From: Steroidobacteraceae bacterium
Lineage (GTDB): Bacteria > Pseudomonadota > Gammaproteobacteria > Steroidobacterales > Steroidobacteraceae
DNA length: 64,000 nt
Assembly: GCA_025451845.1 (NCBI GenBank)
Contig: JANWJS010000037.1
Location: 62,001-126,000, forward strand
Direction of reading: 5' to 3'
How positions within the stretch are numbered: position 1 is the first letter of the stretch; every line of letters begins with the position of its first letter. Positions 52,803 through 62,395 of the stretch are shown here, piece after piece. Below the pieces are notes generated by a model that was not told the DNA's origin, searched no databases, and saw only the letters and a list, made by a program, of their open reading frames with translations. A program made the translations under genes and the position numbers.

Positions 52803-55262
52803 TCATCGAGCCAACCGGTTGAAGCGATAGCTCAGGCGCAGACCGAAGACGCGCGGCTGGTTGGTGGTCTCGCGCAGGTCGAAGTTGCCGGTGTTGCTGT
52901 AGACGATCGCGTTCTTGTCGGTCATGTTGGTGCAGTACAGCTCCACCAGCCAGCGCTCGCTGTCGGCCGGGTGCATGCCGACGCGCAGGTTCATGATGGT
53001 GTACTGCGGCTGCAGGATGCGCGGCAGTCCCGAGTTTTTGTCGTCTGGGTTGAGGCCGTTGTACATAGCGCCCTTGTGGGCCATGTCAAACTGCAGGTAA
53101 GCGCCCAGCGTGCGCGTGAGCGGATGCTCGTAGCGTGCGTTCCAGCTCCAGTTGAAGTATGGCGAGAAAGGCAACCGCTCGCCGACATACGGGGCGTAGT
53201 TCGGATCGACCGCCGCAACGATGCGCGCATCGGTGTAGTCGAGTGACGCCTGCAGCGACCAGTTGTCGCTGATCCTGAAGTCGATGTTCGACTCGGCACC
53301 GTAGATGTGGGCCTCGCCGACGTTGATGTTGTAGCTCGAGGACGGACAGACGGATGCGTCGTAGATGAGCGCCTGCAGGCTTTTCCAGTCCATGTAATAG
53401 GCGGCCCCGTCCCACAGCAGGCGATGCCCGAGGCTGGTCGTCTTCCAGCCGAGCTCGTAGCTATTGAGCGTGTCCGGATCGTATGTCTGCGTCACACCCG
53501 AGCTGTAGCAGCCTGAAGGCAGGCCGTAGTTCGATCCGCCGGGACGGAAGCCCTGGCTCCAGTCCGCGTACACCATCGCCTGATGGCTGACCTTGTAGCT
53601 GATGCCGGCTTTGCCGTCCCACTTGTGCGAGCTGGAGGAGAAATCGCTCGGGCTGTTGGGGGTATAGGCGAAGCCCAGAACCGGCGTGTCGTAGCTCTCT
53701 TTGTCGTGAAAATGCGATACGCCCGCTTCTACGTTGAGCTTGTCGGTCACATCGAAGTTGATATTGGCGAACTCGGTCGTTTCCAGGACGTCCGAGTTCT
53801 CGTTATACGTATACCAGACTCCGGGCGGCAGAGTCCGCTGCGTGAGGCCGTAGTACTGCAGCTCGTACTGAAAGGCGTCGCCGCCGTACTGCAGTCCCGG
53901 CATGTAGAAGGTGCTGCCGAAGTTGCGGTCGACAGTCTTCTCCCAGTAGAGGCCCGCGAGCCAGTGGAGCCGGCCGCCCTCTTTGGAGACGAGCCGCAGC
54001 TCGTTCGACCAACGCCTCGGGTTTTCGTTGTAGGAGTAGTACTGCAGGGCGGAGTTGCAGCCGGAGAAGGTCGCCGAAGGCGCGCCGGTCAACAGGGGGC
54101 TGTAGTAGGGGTCGGTGAGGCAGGTGAACCCCTCCTGCGTCCCGCCGTTGTAGTTCTGCTCGTATTGCGAGTACTCGTCGAACTGGCGCCGCTCCTCGCT
54201 CCAGTAGGTGCTGGCAAGGACCAGGTCGGCGATGCCGACGTCACCGTCCACATGGAAATCGACCATGTTCGTCTCGAACAGTTCCGACTCCGGACCGAAA
54301 CGCGAGACGGTCCGCGGCGGCAACGTCGGATCCTCGTCCCAGGCGCCGCGGGTGTGCTGGCGTTGGACGCCATAGGTGAGCAGCGCGCTCCATTGCTGCG
54401 CGAACTGCAGTTTGAGCGCCACACGTCCGCCCTCGACGTTCGCACGGTTGTAGTCCTTGCCCGCCCATTGCGCGTTGGTCGAGACCGCGCCGTTCACCCA
54501 GGTACGTGTCGTCAGCGCGTTGTCGATGAACCCGCCCTGGGAATCGCTGAAAGCCGACACGCGCAGGCCGAGAACACCTTCGATCAGCGGGACGTTGAGG
54601 AACCCCTGGTAGGTCCAGTTCTGTTGCGCGCTCTGGATCTGTCCGCCGTCGAAGTCGATGCCGGCGCTGAGGGTGTGCAGGTCCGGCTTGTTGGTGATGT
54701 ATCGGATCGCACCCGACATCGCTTCCGCGCCGAAGGTGGTGCCCTGCGGGCCGTTCAGGATCTCGATGCGCTCGATGTCGTACAGGTGCAGGTCGGGCTG
54801 CGATCCGCCATAGTTCATCGACATGTCGTCGACGAAGAAGCCGGTCGAGGAGGTGTTGGAGTAATTGGGATTGCTGCCGTCCGAGACGCCTCGCATCACG
54901 AACAGCTGGGTCCCCGGACCTGTGCTGATATAGGAAATGGACGGCACCTTCTGCAGGTAGTCTTCCATCTTGCTGATGGCGAGGTTCTGGAGGTCCTGCT
55001 TGCTGAAGACGTCGATGCTGATCGGCACGTCCTGCAGGTTCTCCTCGCGCTTGCGGGCGGTGACCACGACCTCCTGCAGCGTATTGACGGTAGCAGCATC
55101 GGCGCCAAGTGCAGCGGGATCCGCGTGGGCCGCGGGAACCCCCGCCACGCCGGCGAGCACCGCGGCAACCGCAAGACCGACCTTCGACGGCGCCCCGCGC
55201 GGCGCTCGCGCGGTGGCGGCAACGCGGGCGCGCACGGCGGTCTTACGGCTTGCTGAATGCAT
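52803..55262 (-). CDS. TonB-dependent outer membrane receptor
   Basis: 819 residues. Signal peptide GLAVAAVLAGVAGVPAAHAD, then the TonB-box/plug start LQEVVVTARKREENLQDVPI, the plug with PQGTTFGAEAMSGAIRYITN, and a 22-strand type barrel ending GLRLSYRFNRLA. The plug pattern (VTARKREE, DVPISI) is that of the large receptor families in Sphingomonas and Steroidobacter relatives that import complex organic ligands. Ligand unknown; no sigma/anti-sigma pair adjoins it. Same-strand neighbour is a TPR-sulfotransferase gene 134 bp upstream. Confidence 0.93.
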   Translation of the reverse strand: MHSASRKTAVRARVAATARAPRGAPSKVGLAVAAVLAGVAGVPAAHADPAALGADAATVNTLQEVVVTARKREENLQDVPISIDVFSKQDLQNLAISKMEDYLQKVPSISYISTGPGTQLFVMRGVSDGSNPNYSNTSSTGFFVDDMSMNYGGSQPDLHLYDIERIEILNGPQGTTFGAEAMSGAIRYITNKPDLHTLSAGIDFDGGQIQSAQQNWTYQGFLNVPLIEGVLGLRVSAFSDSQGGFIDNALTTRTWVNGAVSTNAQWAGKDYNRANVEGGRVALKLQFAQQWSALLTYGVQRQHTRGAWDEDPTLPPRTVSRFGPESELFETNMVDFHVDGDVGIADLVLASTYWSEERRQFDEYSQYEQNYNGGTQEGFTCLTDPYYSPLLTGAPSATFSGCNSALQYYSYNENPRRWSNELRLVSKEGGRLHWLAGLYWEKTVDRNFGSTFYMPGLQYGGDAFQYELQYYGLTQRTLPPGVWYTYNENSDVLETTEFANINFDVTDKLNVEAGVSHFHDKESYDTPVLGFAYTPNSPSDFSSSSHKWDGKAGISYKVSHQAMVYADWSQGFRPGGSNYGLPSGCYSSGVTQTYDPDTLNSYELGWKTTSLGHRLLWDGAAYYMDWKSLQALIYDASVCPSSSYNINVGEAHIYGAESNIDFRISDNWSLQASLDYTDARIVAAVDPNYAPYVGERLPFSPYFNWSWNARYEHPLTRTLGAYLQFDMAHKGAMYNGLNPDDKNSGLPRILQPQYTIMNLRVGMHPADSERWLVELYCTNMTDKNAIVYSNTGNFDLRETTNQPRVFGLRLSYRFNRLAR

Positions 55263-55396
55263 CGGTGACCTCCCCCGAAATCGATTATCGCGCCTGGATC
55301 AGCCGGCCACAGGGCGCTGTTATCGCGCCGCAATCTTCCTTCGAGCCTCCACCCGGAGTCAAATCGGCGGATATCCGCACCGGGAACGGCCGCTGC

Positions 55397-57397
55397 TCAC
55401 TCGAAACGCGCGAGACAGTCCCCGAGCGCGCGTCGCAGCGGCTCCAGCTCCTTCTCGAAGTGCCGCCAGTGGCCCACCGCCGAGGTGTAGATCGGCTGGC
55501 GCACCTGCTCGGCGCTCGCGGTGCGCACCGCACGCCGTGTCTCGTGAAAGGCGAGGCAGCCGGGCTCGAAATCGAGCCCACAATGCCCGAGCAGGCGGCG
55601 GATACCGGCCTCGGGCGAGCGCACCAGCTCCTCGTAGCGAACGTGCAGCACCTTGCCCGGCAGGACGGCGTCCCAGTGATCCATCAGGGCGAGGTAGCAG
55701 CGATAGTATCGGCCGAGGTCCTCGAGGTCGTAGCTGAAATTCTGGCCCTCGGCGAAATACTGCTTGAAGGTGCTGAAGCAGGCGTCCATGGGGTGCCGGC
55801 GCGCGTCGATCACCGTCGCGTGCGGCAGTATCGCGTGGATGAGCCCGATGTGGCTGAAGTTGTTCGGTAGTTTGTCGGTAAAGCGCTGGCGATCGAGCCG
55901 CAGGAGCGGCGCCGTCTGCTCGACATAGCGGCGGCCGAGCTCGGTGAAGCGCTCCGGGGCTGCGCTGCCCACGGCCTGTGGATAGCCGTTCCGTCCGGGG
56001 GCCATATCGTCGAACTCCCGGACGATGTTGAGCACGTTCAGCAGCTCCATCGTGCCCTCGACCGCAGAATGACTCGCGAGGATCTGTTCCACCAGCGTCG
56101 AGCCCGACCGCGGCAGCCCTACGATGAAGATCGGTGCGCGGCTCGAGTCGCCGCCATTACGATGCGCGGCAAAAAAGGCCGCATCGAAGAATGCGCGGAT
56201 ACGCTCACAGCGGCGCTCGAACTGCGCGATGTCGAATGGCGCCTCGCGGCGGCGCAGCTCCGCGCCACGGGCGTAGTAGGCGAACGCCTCACGGTAACGC
56301 CGGCGCTGCTCGAAAGCCTTCCCGAGCGCGAAATCGAGCTGTGCCTCGTTCGAAGGACCACGCGCATCGGAGTCGGTCAGCCGCTGCATGGCCGCGATCT
56401 CCTCGTCGCTGAAGGCGTAGTTCTTGAGATCCGCCAGACTCCAGTACGCCTCCGCCCGCCCAGGGTCCATCGCGAGTGCCGCTTTGTACGAGGCCTCGCT
56501 GTCTGCGCGCTGCCCGAGTGTCTTCTGCAGATGACCGATCGACATCCGCAAGCCCACTTCCTGCGGCCGCAGCTGCAGTGCCCGCTCGTAGGCGTCGATC
56601 GCCTCCGTTTGCCGCATGAGCCGGATCGCAACGCCTGCGGCGGTTACCCAGGTCTGCGGGCTCTTCGGCTCGATCCTGGCGAGGTAACGCGTGGCCGCCT
56701 CGGCCTCGGTGAGGCGCCCCAGACCTAAGAGCGCCGGGGCGAGCCCCCGGTAGGCGAGCGGCAGGTGCTCAGACTGCCTGAGCGCATGGCGCAGCAGCCG
56801 CTCGGCATCGTGCGGCACATCGGCCGCGAGCGATACGGCCGCCAGCCCGCATAACGCAGCCGCGTGGCTCGGGTCGCGCCTCAGGACGACGCGGAAGAGC
56901 TCCTCGGATCTGCGGCGGTCGCCCTCGAGCAGTGCCGCGGTGGCTTCCTCGATGTGCACTCGCTCCGGGTCGGTGAGCCGCGCACGCTCGAAGGCGATGC
57001 GCGCATCGTCGTACTGACCGAGATCGACCAGCACGTCGCCGTAGGCAAGCCAGGCACGATGATGATGGGGGAGTTCCTCCAGCACGCGTCGCACTTCCTC
57101 GCGCGCCTGCGCAGCGCGTCCTGCGCGCCGCCAGGCGCGGGCGAGATCGACACGCGCCTCGGCGAAGCCGGGAGCGCTCTGCAGCGCGCGCTCGAGCATC
57201 GCGACGCTGTCCTCGATCCGGGACTGTTCGAGCAGGGCCACCCCGAGCAGCCAGAGACAATTGACTTCGCCCGGGGACTCGGCTTCGAGCGCCCGTAGCC
57301 ACTTTTCCGCGGCCGCCGCCTGCCCGATGCGCAGCATCGCCTGCGCCCGGCGGCGGCGCTCCTCGAAGGGGACTCGTGCGGCGGTGGCTGTCATCAT
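55397..57397 (-). CDS. TPR-repeat sulfotransferase
   Basis: 666 residues. Tandem TPRs occupy about 20-390 (e.g. SPGEVNCLWLLGVALLEQSR, AEAYWSLADLKNYAFSDEEI). A sulfotransferase domain follows, with the 5'-phosphosulfate loop IFIVGLPRSGSTLVEQILAS at about 428 and the DARRHPMDACFSTFKQYFAE region for 3'-phosphate binding. It transfers sulfate from PAPS to an unknown acceptor, perhaps a peptide or lipid. The start ATG 57397 is one codon before a second ATG. Divergent from the S9 peptidase; on the same strand as the TonB receptor. Confidence 0.88.
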   Translation of the reverse strand: MMTATAARVPFEERRRRAQAMLRIGQAAAAEKWLRALEAESPGEVNCLWLLGVALLEQSRIEDSVAMLERALQSAPGFAEARVDLARAWRRAGRAAQAREEVRRVLEELPHHHRAWLAYGDVLVDLGQYDDARIAFERARLTDPERVHIEEATAALLEGDRRRSEELFRVVLRRDPSHAAALCGLAAVSLAADVPHDAERLLRHALRQSEHLPLAYRGLAPALLGLGRLTEAEAATRYLARIEPKSPQTWVTAAGVAIRLMRQTEAIDAYERALQLRPQEVGLRMSIGHLQKTLGQRADSEASYKAALAMDPGRAEAYWSLADLKNYAFSDEEIAAMQRLTDSDARGPSNEAQLDFALGKAFEQRRRYREAFAYYARGAELRRREAPFDIAQFERRCERIRAFFDAAFFAAHRNGGDSSRAPIFIVGLPRSGSTLVEQILASHSAVEGTMELLNVLNIVREFDDMAPGRNGYPQAVGSAAPERFTELGRRYVEQTAPLLRLDRQRFTDKLPNNFSHIGLIHAILPHATVIDARRHPMDACFSTFKQYFAEGQNFSYDLEDLGRYYRCYLALMDHWDAVLPGKVLHVRYEELVRSPEAGIRRLLGHCGLDFEPGCLAFHETRRAVRTASAEQVRQPIYTSAVGHWRHFEKELEPLRRALGDCLARFE

Positions 57398-57498
57398 GCG
57401 TTCGTTCGCTCTCCAGGCGGTAGTCTGCTCCGCCCGCTCGCGCTCACGCTACACTCCCGATAGTTTGGCCCCGACTGCGGCCCCTGGAGCGAAGCCCG

Positions 57499-59520
57499 AT
57501 GCACCACCGACGCCCGCTGCCTATTCTCGCTCTTCTTGCCATCCTCGGCGTCTGGATGACTCCTCCGGTAGCGCACGCCGGCCGTGCCCTCGAGCCCGAG
57601 GACTGGTACCGCTTCAAGGCGGCCTCGGATCTCACCATCGCGCCCGATGGCAGTGCGGTCGCCTATCTCGTGACGAGCTACGATAAGACCTCGGACGAGA
57701 GCCGCAGCGAGTTATGGCTTGCGGCCTGGAACGGGAACGAGAGCCTGCAGCTCACACGCGGTGAGAGCGTCAGCGTGCCGCGCTTCAGTCCCGACGGACG
57801 TTATCTAAGCTTCCTCTCGGCCCGTCCCAATGGCAGCTCGACGGGGCTCTGGCTCCTCGACCGCCGTGGGGGGGAGCCGCGTCTGCTGACTCACGTGCCA
57901 GGTGAGATTACTGACTACGCTTGGTCGCGCGACGGCGCCCGCGTCGTGCTGGTCGTGCGTGCCCCTGAGGACGCCGGCGAGAAGGGCCAGCCCCATCGGC
58001 CGAAACCCCTGGTCATCCACTCGTTGCTCTTCAAGCAGGACCGGGAGGGATATCTCACGGACGGCTCACGCACTCACCTGTACCTTCTCGAGGTCGGGAG
58101 CGGAGTCTGCCAGGCCCTCACGTCCGATGCGGCGAGCTCCGATTCGCTGCCGGCCTTCTCTCCGGACGGGCGGCAGATCGCCTACGTCAGCCGTCGGCGC
58201 GACACCCAGCAGCAACTCGGCGTCGACGGCATCGAGCTCGTCGCCGCGGCCGCGGGCGCGAAGCCGCGGCAATTGCTCACGACCTGGTCGCCCAATAATC
58301 AGCATCTCGAGTGGAGTCCCGACAGCACGCGGCTCGTCTTTCTGCAGGGCGCTGAGCGGAAGTACGCGGCCTACATCATCGACAGGCTCGCGGTCGCGGA
58401 GGTGCCCTCCGGGCGCGTGCACACACTCACCGGCGCTCTCGATCGCGCCGTCCTCTCGCCTGCCTTCACCGCCGACGGCCGGGCGATCGAGTTCGCGGTC
58501 GAGGACGACGGTTACCAGTACCCGGCCGAGATACCGCTCGCGGGCGGCGCGATCACGCGGCTCGCCGGCCGCGTGGTCGTTACCGAGCTCGCCGCCGCCG
58601 CCGGGCACACCGCGGTGCTCGCCGCGAGCGATCGCTCACCCGTCGAGGTCTATGCGCTCGAGTCCGGGAAGCTGCGGCCGCTCTCCGCGCACAACCGGGC
58701 GCTGTTCGCCGAGCTGACACTCGGCACGGTCGCGGATATTGCCTTCCGCAGCAGGGATGGCACGCAGATCCACGGGCAGGTGGTGAAGCCGCCGGACTAC
58801 GTGCCCGGCCGGCGCTACCCGACGCTCGTCTGGATCCACGGCGGACCCAACGGCCAGGACGATCACTCCCTGGAGCTCGAGGGCTACGGGCCGCAGCTCG
58901 AGCGACAGTTGTTCGCTACACACGGCTACGTCGTGCTCGCCGTCAACTACCGCGGCAGCACCGGTCGCGGCGCGAAGTTCGCGCGCAGCATCCTCGCCGA
59001 CTGGGGCAACAAGGAGGTGCAGGACCTCGAGGCGGGCGTCGACTATGCGGTTGCGCAGGGCTGGGCCGATCCCGGGCGGCTCGGCGTCGGCGGCTGGAGC
59101 TATGGAGGACTGCTCACGGACTATCTCATCGCCTCGACGACACGTTTCAAGGCGGCCATCAGCGGGGCAGGCAGCGGCAACCAGACCGCGATGTACGGGG
59201 CCGACCAGTACGTTCTGGAATATAACGCTGAGATGGGCCCGCCATGGCAGATGACATCGCGATGGCTCAAGGTCTCCTATCCATTCTTCCACGCCGACCG
59301 CATCCGCACGCCGACACTCTTCCTCGGCGGCGACAAGGACTTCAACGTCCCCCTGGCCGGTGGGGAGCAAATGTATCAGGCGCTGCGCACGCTCGGCGTG
59401 CCGGCCGAGCTCATTGTCTATCCCGGCGAGTATCACGTGCTCACCCGGCCGAGCTTTCTCGTCGATCGCTTCGCGCGCTACCTCGGTTGGATGGCGAAGT
59501 ACCTGCCGGGCGGATCCTGA
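57499..59520 (+). CDS. Exported S9 family peptidase (prolyl oligopeptidase/acylaminoacyl-peptidase-like)
   Basis: 673 residues with a signal peptide (LPILALLAILGVWMTPPVAHA). An N-terminal beta-propeller of WD40-like/PD40 repeats (FSPDGRYLSFLSARP, FSPDGRQIAYVSRRR) leads into the alpha/beta-hydrolase domain with GGWSYGGLL (Ser), FLGGDKDFNVPL (Asp) and PGEYHVL (His). It cleaves short peptides in the periplasm or outside. An M14 carboxypeptidase follows 38 bp downstream in the same direction, a probable operon for peptide breakdown. Confidence 0.94.
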   Translation: MHHRRPLPILALLAILGVWMTPPVAHAGRALEPEDWYRFKAASDLTIAPDGSAVAYLVTSYDKTSDESRSELWLAAWNGNESLQLTRGESVSVPRFSPDGRYLSFLSARPNGSSTGLWLLDRRGGEPRLLTHVPGEITDYAWSRDGARVVLVVRAPEDAGEKGQPHRPKPLVIHSLLFKQDREGYLTDGSRTHLYLLEVGSGVCQALTSDAASSDSLPAFSPDGRQIAYVSRRRDTQQQLGVDGIELVAAAAGAKPRQLLTTWSPNNQHLEWSPDSTRLVFLQGAERKYAAYIIDRLAVAEVPSGRVHTLTGALDRAVLSPAFTADGRAIEFAVEDDGYQYPAEIPLAGGAITRLAGRVVVTELAAAAGHTAVLAASDRSPVEVYALESGKLRPLSAHNRALFAELTLGTVADIAFRSRDGTQIHGQVVKPPDYVPGRRYPTLVWIHGGPNGQDDHSLELEGYGPQLERQLFATHGYVVLAVNYRGSTGRGAKFARSILADWGNKEVQDLEAGVDYAVAQGWADPGRLGVGGWSYGGLLTDYLIASTTRFKAAISGAGSGNQTAMYGADQYVLEYNAEMGPPWQMTSRWLKVSYPFFHADRIRTPTLFLGGDKDFNVPLAGGEQMYQALRTLGVPAELIVYPGEYHVLTRPSFLVDRFARYLGWMAKYLPGGS

Positions 59521-59558
59521 GGCGGCACGCACCTTCTCGCGGGAAGGGAGATAACCGA

Positions 59559-62393
59559 ATGTGCAGATGGCTCTCGAAGCTCGCCTTGCTCGCCGCCTGC
59601 GCGGGCGCGCTCTCGCTCGCACACGCGCAGACTGCGCCCGATCCACACGCGCCGGACGTCGCCGACCCCGTCTCGACGGCGGCGGTCGCCGCAGCGACTA
59701 CCGACGCGCGCTTTACGTCGCAGCTCGTCGATTATGTGCCCCAGTCCGCAACCGTGCCGTCGCCGCGGAAGTTCTTTCACCGCATCATGGGCGCGCCCGG
59801 CGAGCTGCTCGATTCCGAGCAGACCTACGCCTATGCACGGGCGCTCGCGGCCGCCTCGCCGCGGGTACGCGTGTTCACGATCGGTCGCTCCGAGGAGGGG
59901 CGCGAGATCATCCTGATCGCGATCGCGGACCGATCGGGCATCGGCACGCTGGATCGCCTGAAGGCCGAGAATGCGGCGCTCGCCGATCCGCGCCGGGTCG
60001 ATGCGGCCGAGGCCAGGGCACTGATCTCGAGCTCGCGACCGTTTTATTACATCAACGCAGCGCTTCATTCGGACGAAACCGCCTCTACCGAAGCGGTGCT
60101 CGAGCTCGCCTATCGGCTGGCGGTCTCGGACACGCCGATGATCCGCCGCATTCGCGCCAACACCGTCGCTCTCATCAATCCCGTATCGAATCCGGACGGC
60201 CGCGACAAGCAAGTCGAATGGTTCTATGAGTACCTGAAGGGCAAGACCGATCTTGCGACGCTCCCCCGCCAGGCGCCGCCGTACTGGGCGAAATACGTCT
60301 ATGTCGACATCAACCGCGACGCGCATCAGCTGACTCAATCACCGTTCAAAGCCGTCGCAAAGGTGTTCTTCGAATATCACCCTGTGGTGATCCACGACCT
60401 GCATGAAAGCGAGCCGCTGCTGATGGCGTGGAACGGAACCGGTCCGTACAACCCGCACATCGACCCGCTGACCTACGATGAGTTCCTCGCCCTCGGCTTC
60501 GCTGAAGTCGAGCGGATGACCGGCCTCGGCATGCCGGGAGTCGCGACCTGGAATTTCGGCGAGGCATTCGCGCACCTGTACCTCGACTCGATTGCGATGA
60601 ACCATAACGCGACCGGTAGGGGTTACGAGGCTTTCGGCAACGGCACGGCCGAGACGCTCGTGCAGACGTTGTCGCCCGACGATACGACGCGAGAATGGTG
60701 GCGGCCGCTGCCAGGGCCGAAAGGGCCGTTCCGCTGGTCGATGCGCGACACGCTGAACTACGAGGAAACCGGGCTCCTGATCGCACTCGATGAGGTCGCA
60801 GGACGACCGCACGAGTTCCTGCGCGACTTCTACGAGAAGGGCCTGCACAGCTGGCAGGCGGGGCTCGACGAGCCGCCGTACGGATTCCTGATCCCGCAGG
60901 ATCAAGGCGATCCGCTGCGGGTCGCGCAGATGGTCGAGCGGCTGCAGTCGCAGCACATCGAAGTCTCGGTCGCAACCGCCCCGATCGGGGTTACCGAGGG
61001 CGGTTTTCCGGCAGGCACATATGTCGTGCGTGCGGATCAGCCGTATCGCAACTATGCGGTCGATCTGCTGACGCCGCAGCATTATCCGCTCGATGCCACC
61101 GAGCCGTACGACGACGTCTCATGGGAGCTGCCGGCGAACTATCACCTGCGCGCGGTCGCCACAGCGGATCGCGCGATCCAGCGCGCGCCGATGCGATTGC
61201 TCACGCGCGCACCCGAGCTCGCGGGCCGCGTCGACGGCCACGGCCCGGTCTATTTGCTCGCCGATACCGGACAGGAGAGCCTGCTCGAGGCGCGGTATGC
61301 GCTCGCGAAGTTCGACGTCACGATCGCCGAGCGAGCGTTCACGCTCGATGGCGCACGTTACCCTGAGGGCTCCTGGATCCTGCGCGCGCAGCGCGGCCTC
61401 ACACCTGCGCTCGCAGCGGTTGCGCGCCGCCTCGACCTCGATTTCGCGAGCACGGGGCGAATGCCGGACGTCCCGATGCACGATGCACCCGTGCCGCGGC
61501 TCGGACTCTGGGTGCCTTGGGCGGATACGGACTCCATCGGCTGGATCCGCTATTCACTCGATCAGCGCCACATTCCGTACACCTACGTCCGCGACGAGGA
61601 CATCCGCGCGGGACGGCTCCGCGGCCAGATCGACGTGCTCGTCTATGGTCATGTGGATCTGGAGCTCGAGGCGCAGATCCACGGCATTCCGAAGGAATGG
61701 GGCCCGATGCCGTTCAAAAAGACACCGGCAACACCGGCGCTCGGCACGCCAGCCGAATCGGACGACATCACGGGCGGCATCGGTTGGGGGGGACTCGAGC
61801 AGCTGCAGCAGTTCATTGACGCGGGCGGCGAGCTCGTGACGCTCGGCAACGCCTCGATGCTGCCGCTCGAAGCCGGAATCGTCCGCGGCGTACGGCGGGA
61901 CTCCGGCGGCGTGCCGCGGAGCTCGCAGGGCGGCGGCACTGCTGCCGCGGCGGCGGCGCAGTCTGCCGAGGCGCGCACGCCCGGCGCACACGTACGCGTG
62001 ACCTTCCTGCAGCCCGATAATCCGATCGCCTACGGCTACCCGCGCTCGACCTACGTCTTTCGCCAGAACTACGCGCTCTACGCGATGCCCCGCCGCTGGC
62101 TGCGGATGGCTTACTGCACCACATGCCTCGACGGCCCGATCGACACGAGCCACGTTGTGCTCGTCTGGGGTGGACCGCCGAATGAGCCATTCGTCGTGAG
62201 CGGGCAGGCCTGGGGGGTCGACAACATCGTCGGCCGCCCCGCAATCTTCGATTTCCCGGTCGGTCACGGCCGCGTCGTCGCATTCAACTTCAACCCGATG
62301 CATCGCGACATGAACCGCGGCGATCAGCGGATGCTGTGGAACTCGATCATCAACTGGCGCGCGCTCGTCGCGGGCGAGCCGCTGGCCAGGTAG
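59559..62393 (+). CDS. Exported M14 zinc carboxypeptidase, large form
   Basis: 944 residues from ATG 59559, preceded by GGGAAGGGAG and followed by a signal peptide (LSKLALLAACAGALSLAHAQ). The M14 zinc site is seen as AALHSDETAS (HxxE) with a later histidine in VVIHDLHES; the region FTIGRSEEGREIILIAIADR is typical of the domain start. The C-terminal half, about 500 residues, is not an ordinary M14 domain and contains beta-sandwich-like parts (NIVGRPAIFDFPVGHGRVVAF). The frame extends upstream inside the S9 gene but without a start. Likely releases amino acids from peptides outside the inner membrane. Confidence 0.88.
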   Translation: MCRWLSKLALLAACAGALSLAHAQTAPDPHAPDVADPVSTAAVAAATTDARFTSQLVDYVPQSATVPSPRKFFHRIMGAPGELLDSEQTYAYARALAAASPRVRVFTIGRSEEGREIILIAIADRSGIGTLDRLKAENAALADPRRVDAAEARALISSSRPFYYINAALHSDETASTEAVLELAYRLAVSDTPMIRRIRANTVALINPVSNPDGRDKQVEWFYEYLKGKTDLATLPRQAPPYWAKYVYVDINRDAHQLTQSPFKAVAKVFFEYHPVVIHDLHESEPLLMAWNGTGPYNPHIDPLTYDEFLALGFAEVERMTGLGMPGVATWNFGEAFAHLYLDSIAMNHNATGRGYEAFGNGTAETLVQTLSPDDTTREWWRPLPGPKGPFRWSMRDTLNYEETGLLIALDEVAGRPHEFLRDFYEKGLHSWQAGLDEPPYGFLIPQDQGDPLRVAQMVERLQSQHIEVSVATAPIGVTEGGFPAGTYVVRADQPYRNYAVDLLTPQHYPLDATEPYDDVSWELPANYHLRAVATADRAIQRAPMRLLTRAPELAGRVDGHGPVYLLADTGQESLLEARYALAKFDVTIAERAFTLDGARYPEGSWILRAQRGLTPALAAVARRLDLDFASTGRMPDVPMHDAPVPRLGLWVPWADTDSIGWIRYSLDQRHIPYTYVRDEDIRAGRLRGQIDVLVYGHVDLELEAQIHGIPKEWGPMPFKKTPATPALGTPAESDDITGGIGWGGLEQLQQFIDAGGELVTLGNASMLPLEAGIVRGVRRDSGGVPRSSQGGGTAAAAAAQSAEARTPGAHVRVTFLQPDNPIAYGYPRSTYVFRQNYALYAMPRRWLRMAYCTTCLDGPIDTSHVVLVWGGPPNEPFVVSGQAWGVDNIVGRPAIFDFPVGHGRVVAFNFNPMHRDMNRGDQRMLWNSIINWRALVAGEPLAR

Positions 62394-62395
62394 GA

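Noticed and set aside
53583-55256. 557-codon plus-strand frame antisense to the TonB receptor
   Set aside because: The receptor has a signal peptide, TonB box and plug/barrel signatures; the antisense product has none.
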